Translations under genes and position numbers: made by a program | From: 21-14-0-10-47-8 sp966211455 | Lineage (GTDB): Bacteria > Bdellovibrionota > Bdellovibrionia > Bdellovibrionales > Bdellovibrionaceae | DNA: 64,000 bases | NCBI GenBank assembly: GCA_966211455.1 | Contig: CBIHNI010000017.1 | Span: 1-64,000 of the forward strand | Direction: 5' to 3' | In this document: piece by piece, positions 40,988-49,303 of the stretch | Numbering within the stretch: the first letter of the stretch is position 1 | Layout: every line of letters begins with the position of its first letter | The notes under the pieces: model-generated | What the model was told of the DNA's origin: nothing | The model's database searches: none | What the model saw: the letters and a program-made list of their open reading frames with translations, nothing else

Positions 40988-41911
40988 ATGACACCAAGAG
41001 TAAGAGAGATCTTGAGCTGGTACGGCTCAGACAATCCAGGCGTTTTAACCAATCTGGCGCGTATGATGAATAGCGGCCGCTTGAAGGGGACCGGTAAAAT
41101 GGTCATCCTGCCTGTGGATCAGGGTTTTGAACACGGCCCGGCTCGTTCTTTCGCAAAAAATCCAGATGGCTACGATCCCGCTTACCACTTTGAACTGGCC
41201 ATCGAGTCAGGCTGTAACGCTTACGCCGCTCCGCTGGGCGCTTTGGAAGCTTGCGCGCGCGATTACGCCGGCGAAATTCCTTTGATCCTGAAAATCAACA
41301 ACTCGGATACTTTATTCGGTAACAAATCTCCGATCTCGGCTCTGACTTCCAACGTGGACGACGCTCTTCGTTTGGGATGTGCGGGGATTGGTTTCACGAT
41401 CTATCCCGGATCTTCTGTTCGTAAACAGATGTACGAAGAGATCATGCACGCTTCGGCTGAAGCAAAAAAAGCGGGCTTGGCTGTTGTGATCTGGTCTTAC
41501 GCTCGTGGCGAGCAAATCTCAAAAGATGGCGAAACGGCGATCGACGTGATCTCTTACTCGGCCCATGTGGCGGCTCAGCTGGGCGCTCACATTATCAAAG
41601 TGAAACCTCCAACAGCGCACATCGAACAAGATGCGGCTCGTAAGGTTTACGAAGCTCAAGGGATCAAAGTGGGCTCTTTGGCAGATCGCACGAAGCACGT
41701 GGTGCAGGCTTGCTTTGCCGGTAAGCGCATCGTGATTTTCTCGGGCGGTGAAGCGAAGGGGACGGATGAAATCATGGGTGAGGTGACTCAGCTCGCGCAA
41801 GGTGGGGCCTTCGGTTCGATCATGGGCCGCAATGCTTTCCAGCGTCCAAAAGCGGAAGCGATTCAGCTTTTGAACAAGGTTCAAGATACATTCGCAGGAA
41901 AATCTCTTTAA
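40988..41911 (+). CDS. Class I fructose-bisphosphate aldolase, DhnA type
   Basis: A 307-residue aldolase that cleaves fructose 1,6-bisphosphate in glycolysis and gluconeogenesis through a Schiff base. Motifs are VILPVDQGFEHGPARSF near the N-terminus, GFTIYPGS, AHIIKVKPPT (with the likely catalytic Lys) and FSGGEAKG (phosphate loop). The ATG at 40988 follows AGGAG; the open frame to 40508 is antisense to nfu. It resembles FbaB-type bacterial enzymes more than class II zinc aldolases. LysRS follows after 21 bases. Confidence 0.9.
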   Translation: MTPRVREILSWYGSDNPGVLTNLARMMNSGRLKGTGKMVILPVDQGFEHGPARSFAKNPDGYDPAYHFELAIESGCNAYAAPLGALEACARDYAGEIPLILKINNSDTLFGNKSPISALTSNVDDALRLGCAGIGFTIYPGSSVRKQMYEEIMHASAEAKKAGLAVVIWSYARGEQISKDGETAIDVISYSAHVAAQLGAHIIKVKPPTAHIEQDAARKVYEAQGIKVGSLADRTKHVVQACFAGKRIVIFSGGEAKGTDEIMGEVTQLAQGGAFGSIMGRNAFQRPKAEAIQLLNKVQDTFAGKSL

Positions 41912-41932
41912 GGAAAACAGGAGTAAAAACGC

Positions 41933-43438
41933 ATGTCTCATGGTGATGACAATCCATTAAGAGCCGAGAAACGAAAAAAATTGCATGCTTTGAAAGAGAA
42001 GGGGATCAATCCGTTTCCTTACTCTTTTGATCGCAATGCCAAGATCTCGGATCTCGTCACCAAGTATGCGCAAAAGCTCAACACTGGCGAAAAGCTGGTG
42101 GATACGAATTATAAAATCGCAGGCCGTTTGATGACTTTGCGTTCGATGGGGAAGGCCGCCTTCTTCAACGTGCAAGATCAAACTGGCTCTTTGCAGATCT
42201 ACGTGAAGCTGGAAGAGCTGCCAGAAAAAGAACGCCAAAGTTTCGAGCTGATCGATCTGGGCGATATCGTCGGCATCGAAGGCTACGTTTTCAAATCGCA
42301 AAAGGGCGAGTTCTCTTTACACGCCAAGCACTTTGAGATTTTGACGAAGACCTTGGAGCCATTGCCGGAAAAATTCCACGGGATCGCGGATGTTGAGATC
42401 AAGTATCGTCATCGTCATCTGGATCTGATTTCGGATGTGGATTCGCGCCGGGTGTTTGAAACCCGTTCGAAAATCATTCGTGAGATTCGCAATTATCTGG
42501 ATGGCCGTGGATTTTTGGAAGTGGAAACGCCTGTGCTTCAGCCGATTTACGGTGGGGCCGCTGCATTCCCGTTTTCGACCATGCACCGAGCTTTGGATAT
42601 GAAGCTCTTTATGAAAATTTCGCCCGAGCTTTATTTGAAGCGTCTGATCGTGGGCGGGTTCGAGAAAGTGTACGAGATCGGTAAGAACTTCCGCAATGAA
42701 GGCATCGATCGCACTCACAATCCTGAATTCACCATGCTCGAGTATTACGAAGCTTACACCGATTACAATTACCAGATGAAACAGTTCGAAGATCTGATTT
42801 CGCAGCTGGCTTTGAAAATCAATGGCAGCATGAAGGTTGTCTACCAAGGCAAGGAAATCGATTTCACGCCACCTTGGCGCAGACTGACCATCATGGATGG
42901 AATCAAAGAATACGCGCAGGTCGATCCGGAAAAAATTTCGGACGAAGATTTGCTGAAAACTTTGAAAAAGTATCCCGACGTTTATCCGAAGGTCGCAGAA
43001 ACGGCGACTGGCAAAGCCAAAGTGGGTCGCGGCGAGATGCTGGTGCGTCTGTTCGAAGCAACGGTTGAAGAGCATTTGTGGCAGCCGACCTTTGTGATGG
43101 ATCACCCGGTCGAAATTTCGCCTCTGACCAAAGCTCACCGCACGAAAAAAGGCCTGGTCGAGCGTTTCGAGCCATTTGCGGCTTGCATGGAAATTGGTAA
43201 TGCTTATTCCGAGCTGAACGATCCCGAAGAGCAATACGAACGCTTGAAAGAACAAGAAGCCAAACGTGTCGTCGACGAAGAAGCGCAACCGATGGATGAA
43301 GATTTCGTGCACGCAATCGACACCGGCATGCCGCCAACAGGTGGCGTGGGGATTGGGATCGAGCGCATCGTGATGATCTTGACCGATCGTCCGAGCATTC
43401 GAGACATCATCTTGTTCCCAACCATGAAGTTTAAATAA
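41933..43438 (+). CDS. lysS: Lysyl-tRNA synthetase, class II
   Basis: A 501-residue enzyme that charges tRNA-Lys. An N-terminal OB-fold anticodon-binding domain (residues 55-150, VAGRL-like, with GSLQIYVKL) precedes the class II core: the motif 2 region RNEGIDRTHNPEFTMLEYYE, motif 1 region YLDGRGFLEVETPVLQP, and motif 3 GVGIGIERIVMILTDRPSIR. The length is usual for the family. AGGAG lies before the ATG. The rhodanese-like lipoprotein gene starts three bases after the stop. Confidence 0.96.
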   Translation: MSHGDDNPLRAEKRKKLHALKEKGINPFPYSFDRNAKISDLVTKYAQKLNTGEKLVDTNYKIAGRLMTLRSMGKAAFFNVQDQTGSLQIYVKLEELPEKERQSFELIDLGDIVGIEGYVFKSQKGEFSLHAKHFEILTKTLEPLPEKFHGIADVEIKYRHRHLDLISDVDSRRVFETRSKIIREIRNYLDGRGFLEVETPVLQPIYGGAAAFPFSTMHRALDMKLFMKISPELYLKRLIVGGFEKVYEIGKNFRNEGIDRTHNPEFTMLEYYEAYTDYNYQMKQFEDLISQLALKINGSMKVVYQGKEIDFTPPWRRLTIMDGIKEYAQVDPEKISDEDLLKTLKKYPDVYPKVAETATGKAKVGRGEMLVRLFEATVEEHLWQPTFVMDHPVEISPLTKAHRTKKGLVERFEPFAACMEIGNAYSELNDPEEQYERLKEQEAKRVVDEEAQPMDEDFVHAIDTGMPPTGGVGIGIERIVMILTDRPSIRDIILFPTMKFK

Positions 43439-43441
43439 GAT

Positions 43442-44338
43442 ATGAAAACGAATCTTGTTCTTTTGATTTTGGGAGTTCTGGTGTGGGTTGGCTGTCAGCA
43501 AAAGCCCACCAAGGTGTACCAAAGTGTTCCGACCCAGGTGAAAGAGCAAGAGACGGGGAAACCCGCTGAGATCAAGCTCACCGAGCAGACGTTCTTGGTC
43601 GATGCGCGCCCGGCATTTGATTATTCGGTCGCGCATTTGAATGGTTCGATCAATCTGCGTCCAGAAGATTTCACTCAGAAAGAAGAAGCGGTTCAAGGTC
43701 TTTTGGATAAAGATCTGTTTGGGCTGGCCAGATACTTGGCTCGCAAAGGGATCTCGCCCGAAACACCGATCGTGGTGGTGGGGCGGGGGCTTCAAGGCGG
43801 CGGCGAAGAAGGCCGCGTTGCTTGGACTTTGCAATACTTAGGCGTGAAGAATGTCCGATTTGCGGCGATTGATTATTTCTCGATGCCACTGACAACGGCG
43901 GAAGCGCCACCGAAAGCGGCGGCCGTCATCTGGAAGCCCGAACTGAATGAAGGTCTTTTGATCACTCGCAATGAATTCATCAACGAAATGATGAAACCAC
44001 GAGTGGATGCGAATTCGACGGTCATCATCGACGTGCGCACGTCCGAAGAATACCTGGGAAAGGTGCAGCCAAAAAACATGAAGGCGCCACCAGATATCAA
44101 CGCCATAAATATCCCTTGGACCGAGTTCTTCCACAAAAACGGTCTGATCAACACCGAATTCAAAGCCAAGCTTCAGTCTTTAACGATCACCGAAGCTCGC
44201 CGAATTTTGGTCATCGCCAACAAAGGCATCGAGTCCGCCGCCGTCACCCTCGCCCTGCGAGAAATGGGCTACAGCAAAGCCCAAAACTACGCCGGCGGCT
44301 ACCGCGAACTGCTCGCCGGCCCCGGCGGCTTCAAGTAG
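43442..44338 (+). CDS. Lipoprotein with two rhodanese-like domains lacking the catalytic Cys
   Basis: A 298-residue lipoprotein; the signal ends in the lipobox VWVGC. Two rhodanese-like domains follow. Domain 1 has FLVDARPAFDYSVAHLNGSI and domain 2 has IIDVRTSEEYLG. Active rhodaneses carry a Cys in a loop after a VVVC-type strand; here the loops read VVVGRGLQGGG and LVIANKGIESAA, with Gly and Asn in place of Cys. It is therefore probably a binding or structural protein rather than a sulfurtransferase. It follows lysS by three bases. Confidence 0.85.
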   Translation: MKTNLVLLILGVLVWVGCQQKPTKVYQSVPTQVKEQETGKPAEIKLTEQTFLVDARPAFDYSVAHLNGSINLRPEDFTQKEEAVQGLLDKDLFGLARYLARKGISPETPIVVVGRGLQGGGEEGRVAWTLQYLGVKNVRFAAIDYFSMPLTTAEAPPKAAAVIWKPELNEGLLITRNEFINEMMKPRVDANSTVIIDVRTSEEYLGKVQPKNMKAPPDINAINIPWTEFFHKNGLINTEFKAKLQSLTITEARRILVIANKGIESAAVTLALREMGYSKAQNYAGGYRELLAGPGGFK

Positions 44339-44340
44339 AC

Positions 44341-44373
44341 AAAAGGTACCGTCCCGCGTACGCCGTACCTTTT
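44341..44373. terminator. Symmetric terminator between convergent genes
   Basis: AAAAGGTAC and GTACCTTTT flank a 15-base loop. The A-tract and T-tract make it usable from both directions. It lies just after the rhodanese-like gene (plus) and 50 bases after the RAYT copy 1 stop (minus). A GTACG inverted repeat overlaps it (44355-44419). Confidence 0.6.
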
Positions 44374-44419
44374 GCCACAGTGTCCCGAAAGGCCCTTCGT
44401 CCCGAGTACGGCGTACGCG
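44355..44419. repeat. GTACG palindromic element next to RAYT copy 1
   Basis: CGCGTACGCCGTAC (44355-44368) is repeated in inverted orientation as GTACGGCGTACGCG (44406-44419), a perfect 14-bp pair 37 bases apart. Each arm holds the core GGCGTACG that also forms the hairpin at 56422-56440. It ends five bases before the RAYT stop, which is where REP elements commonly sit. Confidence 0.6.
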
Positions 44420-44424
44420 CGATT

Positions 44425-45075
44425 TTAGTTTCTTTCCACCTGGCCACGAACGCGAATTGGCAGCCGATTCTCAAGAGTTCGACGTTCCTTAAATGAGAAC
44501 GATCTCCCGTCGTGGAGCACTTCCTGTGGACGTATCGGCTTTCTTTTCGGACGCGAGTTCTTCTCGCGTCTGATTTCCCCGCGGGCCTCTTTCTGATTCA
44601 GTCTTAAATACGAAATCCCATTCTTATAATCACGGCCCCATTCTAAAATTCGGGTGAAGGGGCGAAGGGTAAAAAGCTTCAAATCATTCACAGTCGATTG
44701 CAGGTGCTTCGATGCACTTTTATGAGATGAGTTTCTCTTCCGAGCACTTGCAAGGGCGAGTGTCAATTTCGAATTTAGCACTCGAACAAATCTCACATAA
44801 GCTTCACGAGATTGAATCTTAATCACAAAATGAATATGCGACCAGTTGATGGCAAGCTCATAGATCTTCACTCCAGATTCTTGAGCGATCTGGTGAATTA
44901 GCTTTTTCAAACTCTGATTCTTTGGACGAAAGATTTTGAAATTCATTGAGCGTAAAACCAGATGAATCGGTTTCTTTGTGGAGAGCGGCCTTTTCGATTT
45001 TCTTTTTCCAACCAAATGCTGGCCGCCGAAATATTTCTTTGCACTTTTGATAAATCCAAAACTGATTTGTTTCAT
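44425..45075 (-). CDS. REP-associated tyrosine transposase-like protein (RAYT copy 1)
   Basis: A 216-residue Y1-type HUH protein. The metal-binding HIH in NWSHIHFVIKI lies at residues 80-82. A Tyr near 156 in GISYLRLNQKEA fits the catalytic tyrosine helix. The N-terminus FGFIKSAKKYFGG, with a basic stretch KRKSKRP, and HLVLRSMNF match the family start. RAYTs process palindromic repeats in single-stranded DNA. ATG at 45075 is preferred to the GTG at 45177, as it matches copy 2. It has 75-80% identity by eye with copy 2 at 62377. No inverted terminal repeats of a normal insertion sequence are seen. Confidence 0.85.
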   Translation of the reverse strand: MKQISFGFIKSAKKYFGGQHLVGKRKSKRPLSTKKPIHLVLRSMNFKIFRPKNQSLKKLIHQIAQESGVKIYELAINWSHIHFVIKIQSREAYVRFVRVLNSKLTLALASARKRNSSHKSASKHLQSTVNDLKLFTLRPFTRILEWGRDYKNGISYLRLNQKEARGEIRREKNSRPKRKPIRPQEVLHDGRSFSFKERRTLENRLPIRVRGQVERN

Positions 45076-45469
45076 GCTTCTTCTCGCTTTCAAAAAGTGA
45101 GATGGGTATATCACATGATTTTGGATGCGTTTTTCAAAGAGGGGAGAAGTGAGATTCAGATTGCGCTTTATACGCACGCAACCCTTCGCCCCGAGACGTA
45201 TTTGGCATTTGGCAGAGGAATTTCAAAATCGAAAATTACGCGTGACCTGGATGAAGTGTGGAGCTCGAAATTCACGTCAACAGGTAAATAAAATATTCTG
45301 ACAACCTGGCGCTGAGCGACGATTTCAGCGAAGCTATACGGAGTGTGGAATTTTACGAATGCAAAAGAGGAGACAATGGACTGCGGACTTGAAATACGAA
45401 GCCAACCCCTTCGCCCCGAAGGACTGCGATCAAGCGAGATACTTCAAAGAGTTCAGCTCCTATTTAAAA
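45076..45469. other. 394-base region upstream of RAYT copy 1
   Basis: No gene. The first 115 bases match the region upstream of RAYT copy 2, including AGTGAGATGG-x-TATATCA near 45098 and ATACGCAC-N3-ACCCTTCGCCCCG (45170-45193). Another CCCCTTCGCCCCGAAG lies near 45407. Open frames at 45343 and 45359 overlap the 3' end of the gene at 45470 and have no support. Confidence 0.55.
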
Positions 45470-45973
45470 CTAGTGCTTGTTCTTCGCGGGCAGGCTTGCG
45501 GGTTTGCGACCCGTGCCCCCCGTGCCCGTACTTGCAGGCTTGCGGCCTCCACCAGCAACGCGCTCGTCCTGAAAACCTTGCGCGACCGCTGGAACCTTCG
45601 CACCGGTCACGCATTTCATACGGTCCATGTCGCTGAGCTCGCTGGCATCACAGGGCTCAAGCGAAAGCGGGGAGAAGCTGTGCTTCTGGCTGAGTCCCAC
45701 GCACTCAAAGAAAAGCTTGTCGTCGAATTGGCGATTGCAGACGGCCGCCAGGTACCAGTCCGGATTGAGCTCTGATATTTTCTTTTCGCAAGTCTCTTGA
45801 TCCGAACCCAGAAAGCGGTCGCAAAGACTGCTGGGGTCGCGAGGCTCTAGCGCCAAAGCGGGGGCTGCGGACAGAGAAAGAATCAAGCTTAGGGCAAGCG
45901 TCGTCCGGGTGGTCGTCGCGATGGAGCCCAGAAAAGAGAAGAACAAAGAGGTGGTCGCAAGTTGCATCTTCAT
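45470..45973 (-). CDS. Small exported Cys-rich protein
   Basis: A 167-residue protein. After a hydrophobic signal (ALSLILSLSAAPALALEP) come six cysteines (LCDRFLG, ETCEKK, AVCNRQ, FECVGL, EPCDAS, MKCVTG) that could form three disulfides. The C-terminus has a Gly/Ser-rich tail with GRKPAS twice. No known family. The signal is unusually long if the start is at 45973; ATGs or other starts further in are possible. It follows the HD-GYP gene by 16 bases. Confidence 0.7.
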   Translation of the reverse strand: MKMQLATTSLFFSFLGSIATTTRTTLALSLILSLSAAPALALEPRDPSSLCDRFLGSDQETCEKKISELNPDWYLAAVCNRQFDDKLFFECVGLSQKHSFSPLSLEPCDASELSDMDRMKCVTGAKVPAVAQGFQDERVAGGGRKPASTGTGGTGRKPASLPAKNKH

Positions 45974-45989
45974 ATGAAAAACAAAATCC

Positions 45990-46934
45990 TTAAGCGGCGT
46001 TGATCTTAAACAGAACCGAATGCATAGCCTTTAAAATTTCCGGATCATAGCGGCCCGCTAATTTTTCTTTCATCATGGTGACCGCTTCAAAAGGCTTCAT
46101 CGGCGTGTTGTAGGAGCGTTGGGTCGTCATCGCATCATAGGTGTCCGTGATCGCCACAATTCGTGCGAAAGGGTGGATCTCTTGGCCCGAAAGATTCTGA
46201 GGATATCCGTTACCGCTCCAAGACTCGTGGTGTTCAAAGCAGGCGGCTTTCACGGCATCGGACACGGCGTGATTCTGATTCAAAATCACAAGCCCGTACT
46301 GGGTGTGCTTTTGCATTTGTGACCATTCGGCATCCGACAGGCTGCCTTTCTTGCACAAGATATCCAAGCTGATCTGGCGCTTACCCACATCGTGGAAGAG
46401 GGCGCCGATTCCCATTTCTTCCAGCTCTTTTTTGCCGTAGCCAACCGCTTCGGCCAAACCCAAAGAATAAATCCCCACATCCAAAGAGTGATTGTAAGTG
46501 TAGAAATCGTGGCCTGACAAAGAGATCAAGTGTCCCATCGCTTCGGGTTCGGCCTGCATGAATTCGACAAACTGAGTGATAATCGGGCGCGATCCGTCCA
46601 AGGCTTTGTTCACATCCGGATGCTCGAAAAGCTCTTCCACCAACGTCATCGAAGATTCACGCAGTAAAACCGCTTTTTCGCGCACGTTCAGATCGTCTGA
46701 AATCATCTGCTCGTGAACATAAGTTTTATAGAATTTGCGATCGTCTTCTTTCACCAAAAAATGATTTCCGGTGTCGCGGGTTTGCAGCGCTTGGATTTTA
46801 TCTTTTTCCAACCGATCGCCAGCGCGAAGATAGACGATGTTTTGATTGTTGATGCGCAGGAAGAGATCGAAAGTCAGAGGCTTTCCTGGGATCAGACTGC
46901 TGATGCGGACTTTGAAGAAACCTGTGTTTTCCAT
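45990..46934 (-). CDS. HD-GYP domain cyclic-di-GMP phosphodiesterase
   Basis: A 314-residue protein. The first 140 residues hold a divergent N-terminal sensory region with no known domain. The HD-GYP domain follows: NHSLDVGIYSLGLAEAVGYG, HDVGKRQISLDILCKKG (HD near residue 181), CFEHHESWSGNGYPQ (HHE and GYP near 243) and DTYDAMTTQRSY. All metal-ligand positions are present, so it should degrade cyclic di-GMP. The start at 46934 is preferred; the longer frame from 46970 adds a short Arg-rich tail. It is divergent from recG, with a TCTCA-TTT-TGAGA palindrome between. Confidence 0.93.
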   Translation of the reverse strand: MENTGFFKVRISSLIPGKPLTFDLFLRINNQNIVYLRAGDRLEKDKIQALQTRDTGNHFLVKEDDRKFYKTYVHEQMISDDLNVREKAVLLRESSMTLVEELFEHPDVNKALDGSRPIITQFVEFMQAEPEAMGHLISLSGHDFYTYNHSLDVGIYSLGLAEAVGYGKKELEEMGIGALFHDVGKRQISLDILCKKGSLSDAEWSQMQKHTQYGLVILNQNHAVSDAVKAACFEHHESWSGNGYPQNLSGQEIHPFARIVAITDTYDAMTTQRSYNTPMKPFEAVTMMKEKLAGRYDPEILKAMHSVLFKINAA

Positions 46935-46974
46935 TCTTCTATTTTGCCATGTCCTAAGGCGCGCGGTCATTTCT

Positions 46975-46987
46975 TCTCATTTTGAGA
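46975..46987. promoter_or_regulatory. Palindrome in the HD-GYP/recG divergent gap
   Basis: TCTCA-TTT-TGAGA, 5-bp arms. It resembles the GTCTCA-N3-TGAGAC sites at 19500 and 26122 but lacks the outer pair. It lies 41 bases upstream of the HD-GYP start and 59 upstream of recG. Confidence 0.3.
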
Positions 46988-47045
46988 CAACCCATCGTCG
47001 AGTCATTTGACAAAAAATTAAAGGTTTGGTCCCATACGGGCCGTC

Positions 47046-49139
47046 ATGTGGTTGGAACTTGGGACAAATGTCCAGTATATCAAAGGGGTCGGCCCCAAGC
47101 TCGCCGAACTGCTCGCCAAGCGCGACATCTATTCGATCGGAGATCTGATTGAATACTATCCGCGTGCCTTTGAAGACCGCCGGGCCGCCCGCAATATCGC
47201 AAGTCTCAAACTGAACGACGTGGTCAGCCTGCGCGCGCAAGTGGTGAAAGTCGCGGGCATCCAGATGGGGCGATCGCACCGAAAAATTTATGATATTTTG
47301 ATCCGCGATAAATCCGGCCAAATTCACTGCAAGTATTTTCGCGTGCCTTATAAAGGCTACTTTGAGCGTTTCACCCCGGGCACCGAAGTTCGCATCACCG
47401 GTAAAGTGATCGATTACCGCGGCCGCATGGAATTTCATCATCCCGAAATCAAAGAGTTCAACGAGGAAGAAGAAATCCAAGACGTGCTGGTGCCGATCTA
47501 CACCGAGATCGAGACTTTCACTTCAGCGAAAATGCTGCGCATGATCCGCGCGGCGATGGATCAGCTGCCAAAAGGCAATTGGCGAAAAGAGCAGTTCCCC
47601 GAAGAGATGATGAAAAATTACGATCTGATCTCGCGCCAAGCGGCCCTGGAAATGCTTCATCGGCCCTCGCCGGATCTATCGCAAGCCTTAAGCGAGATGA
47701 AATCGCCGGCGCACAGACGCATCATTTTTGAAGAGTTCTTCTGGCTTGAGCTTTATTTGGCCGCAAAAAAATTAGGCCTGCAAAAAGAAGCCGGCATCGC
47801 CATGCAAGAGCATCCCGAATTTGTCGAAAAGCTTTTGCAAAACCTGCCCTTTGATCTGACCGGCGCCCAGAAAAGATCTTACGAGCAAATCCACCAGGAT
47901 TTGCTGAAACCCCACCCCATGCATCGCTTGGTGCAAGGGGATGTGGGAAGCGGAAAAACCATGGTGGCCTTTATGGCCGCGGCCTTCGTTGCCGGCAACA
48001 AATACCAAAGCTGCATGATGGTGCCGACCGAAATCTTAGCCGAGCAGCATTTTAAGAACGCACAAAAATATCTGGAGCCTATCGGCATCAAGACGGCACT
48101 GCTGACGGGTAAAACCAAAACGTCCGAGCGAAATCAAATTCTGGAAAATCTAGCCAGCGGTGAAATTCAGCTTCTGATCGGCACGCACGCTTTGATCGAA
48201 GACTGGGTGCAGTTCCAAAATCTCGCTCTTGTCATTATCGACGAGCAGCACCGTTTCGGCGTTGAACAACGTGGGAAACTGAAAAACAAAGGTGTTTCGC
48301 CGCATTTCTTGGTGATGACCGCAACCCCCATCCCAAGAACGCTGGCCATGACGGTTTACGGGGACCTTGAGGTTTCCGTGATCGACGAGATGCCGCCGGG
48401 GAGAAGTCCGATTCAAACCCGCTCCGTGTTTCAAAACAAACGCCCGGACGCGATGAAATTTATGGGCGAGCAGCTTAAAAAAGGCCGGCAAGCCTATGTC
48501 GTCTACCCACTGGTGGAAGAGTCCGAGAAAATCGATCTCAAAAACGCCGTCGAAGAATTTGAAAAAATCAAAGGTGAATTCAAAGATTACAAGGTCGGAC
48601 TGTTGCACGGAAAAATGAAGCCGGCGGAAAAAGATCAGGTGATGGATCTTTTTCGGAAGAATGAAATCCAAATCCTGGTCAGCACGACGGTGATCGAAGT
48701 CGGCGTCGACGTGCCGAACGCCAACATCATGATCATCGAACACGCGGAACGCTTTGGATTGTCGCAGCTGCATCAGTTGCGGGGGCGTGTGGGGCGAGGG
48801 GCGCACAAAAGCTATTGCATCCTTTTGATGGGTCATGCGGTCAGCGAAGAGGCTCGCGCCCGCACGCAGATGATGGAAGAAACGACGGACGGATTTAAGA
48901 TCGCCGAGTTCGACCTCGAGATGCGAGGCCCCGGAGAGTTTCTCGGGACGCGTCAGTCGGGACTTCCGGGTTTCCAAATGGCGAACCTTGTCAGGGATTT
49001 TAAGATTCTCGAGGAGGCGCGACGTGCCGCATTTGAAATTCTAGAAAAAGATCCTCAGCTCAAAGATAAAGGCAATCAGGCTCTGCGCGAGGAGCTTTTG
49101 CGAGCGCACGGCCCTGCCGCACTTGCAAGCATCGCTTGA
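47046..49139 (+). CDS. recG: ATP-dependent DNA helicase RecG
   Basis: A 697-residue helicase that reverses stalled replication forks and processes branched DNA. The N-terminal wedge domain with KGVGPKLAELLAKRDIYSIGD is followed by the OB fold and two RecA-like domains: Walker A GDVGSGKTMVAF near residue 299, DEQHRFGVEQR, TATPIPRTLAMTVYGDL, VSTTVIEVGVDVPNA and QLHQLRGRVGRG. The length is normal. A small hairpin (TCTCTCG-GCCA-CGAGAGA, 49142-49159) follows the stop without a T-run. Confidence 0.96.
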   Translation: MWLELGTNVQYIKGVGPKLAELLAKRDIYSIGDLIEYYPRAFEDRRAARNIASLKLNDVVSLRAQVVKVAGIQMGRSHRKIYDILIRDKSGQIHCKYFRVPYKGYFERFTPGTEVRITGKVIDYRGRMEFHHPEIKEFNEEEEIQDVLVPIYTEIETFTSAKMLRMIRAAMDQLPKGNWRKEQFPEEMMKNYDLISRQAALEMLHRPSPDLSQALSEMKSPAHRRIIFEEFFWLELYLAAKKLGLQKEAGIAMQEHPEFVEKLLQNLPFDLTGAQKRSYEQIHQDLLKPHPMHRLVQGDVGSGKTMVAFMAAAFVAGNKYQSCMMVPTEILAEQHFKNAQKYLEPIGIKTALLTGKTKTSERNQILENLASGEIQLLIGTHALIEDWVQFQNLALVIIDEQHRFGVEQRGKLKNKGVSPHFLVMTATPIPRTLAMTVYGDLEVSVIDEMPPGRSPIQTRSVFQNKRPDAMKFMGEQLKKGRQAYVVYPLVEESEKIDLKNAVEEFEKIKGEFKDYKVGLLHGKMKPAEKDQVMDLFRKNEIQILVSTTVIEVGVDVPNANIMIIEHAERFGLSQLHQLRGRVGRGAHKSYCILLMGHAVSEEARARTQMMEETTDGFKIAEFDLEMRGPGEFLGTRQSGLPGFQMANLVRDFKILEEARRAAFEILEKDPQLKDKGNQALREELLRAHGPAALASIA

Positions 49140-49303
49140 TTTCTCTCGGCCACGAGAGACATTCGAAAATTAAATAATTTTAATCAAAAAAATTTTCTTA
49201 AAAATTTCTTTATATCTATTTTCTTTGGTGGTCTGATTTTTGACGAAGCTTGTATCGAGAGAAAATCCAAGACTCTCTGCAGGCAAAAACTACGGAGGGG
49301 ATC

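Noticed and set aside
42317..43834. 505-codon minus-strand open frame across lysS
   Set aside because: It is antisense to lysS and the rhodanese-like gene, rich in His, Arg and Phe, and matches no protein pattern.
45343..45775. Plus-strand frames opposite the small Cys-rich gene
   Set aside because: They overlap a minus-strand gene with a signal peptide and have no support of their own.
48150..48977. Minus-strand frame inside recG
   Set aside because: Shadow of recG; the composition is that of reversed coding sequence.
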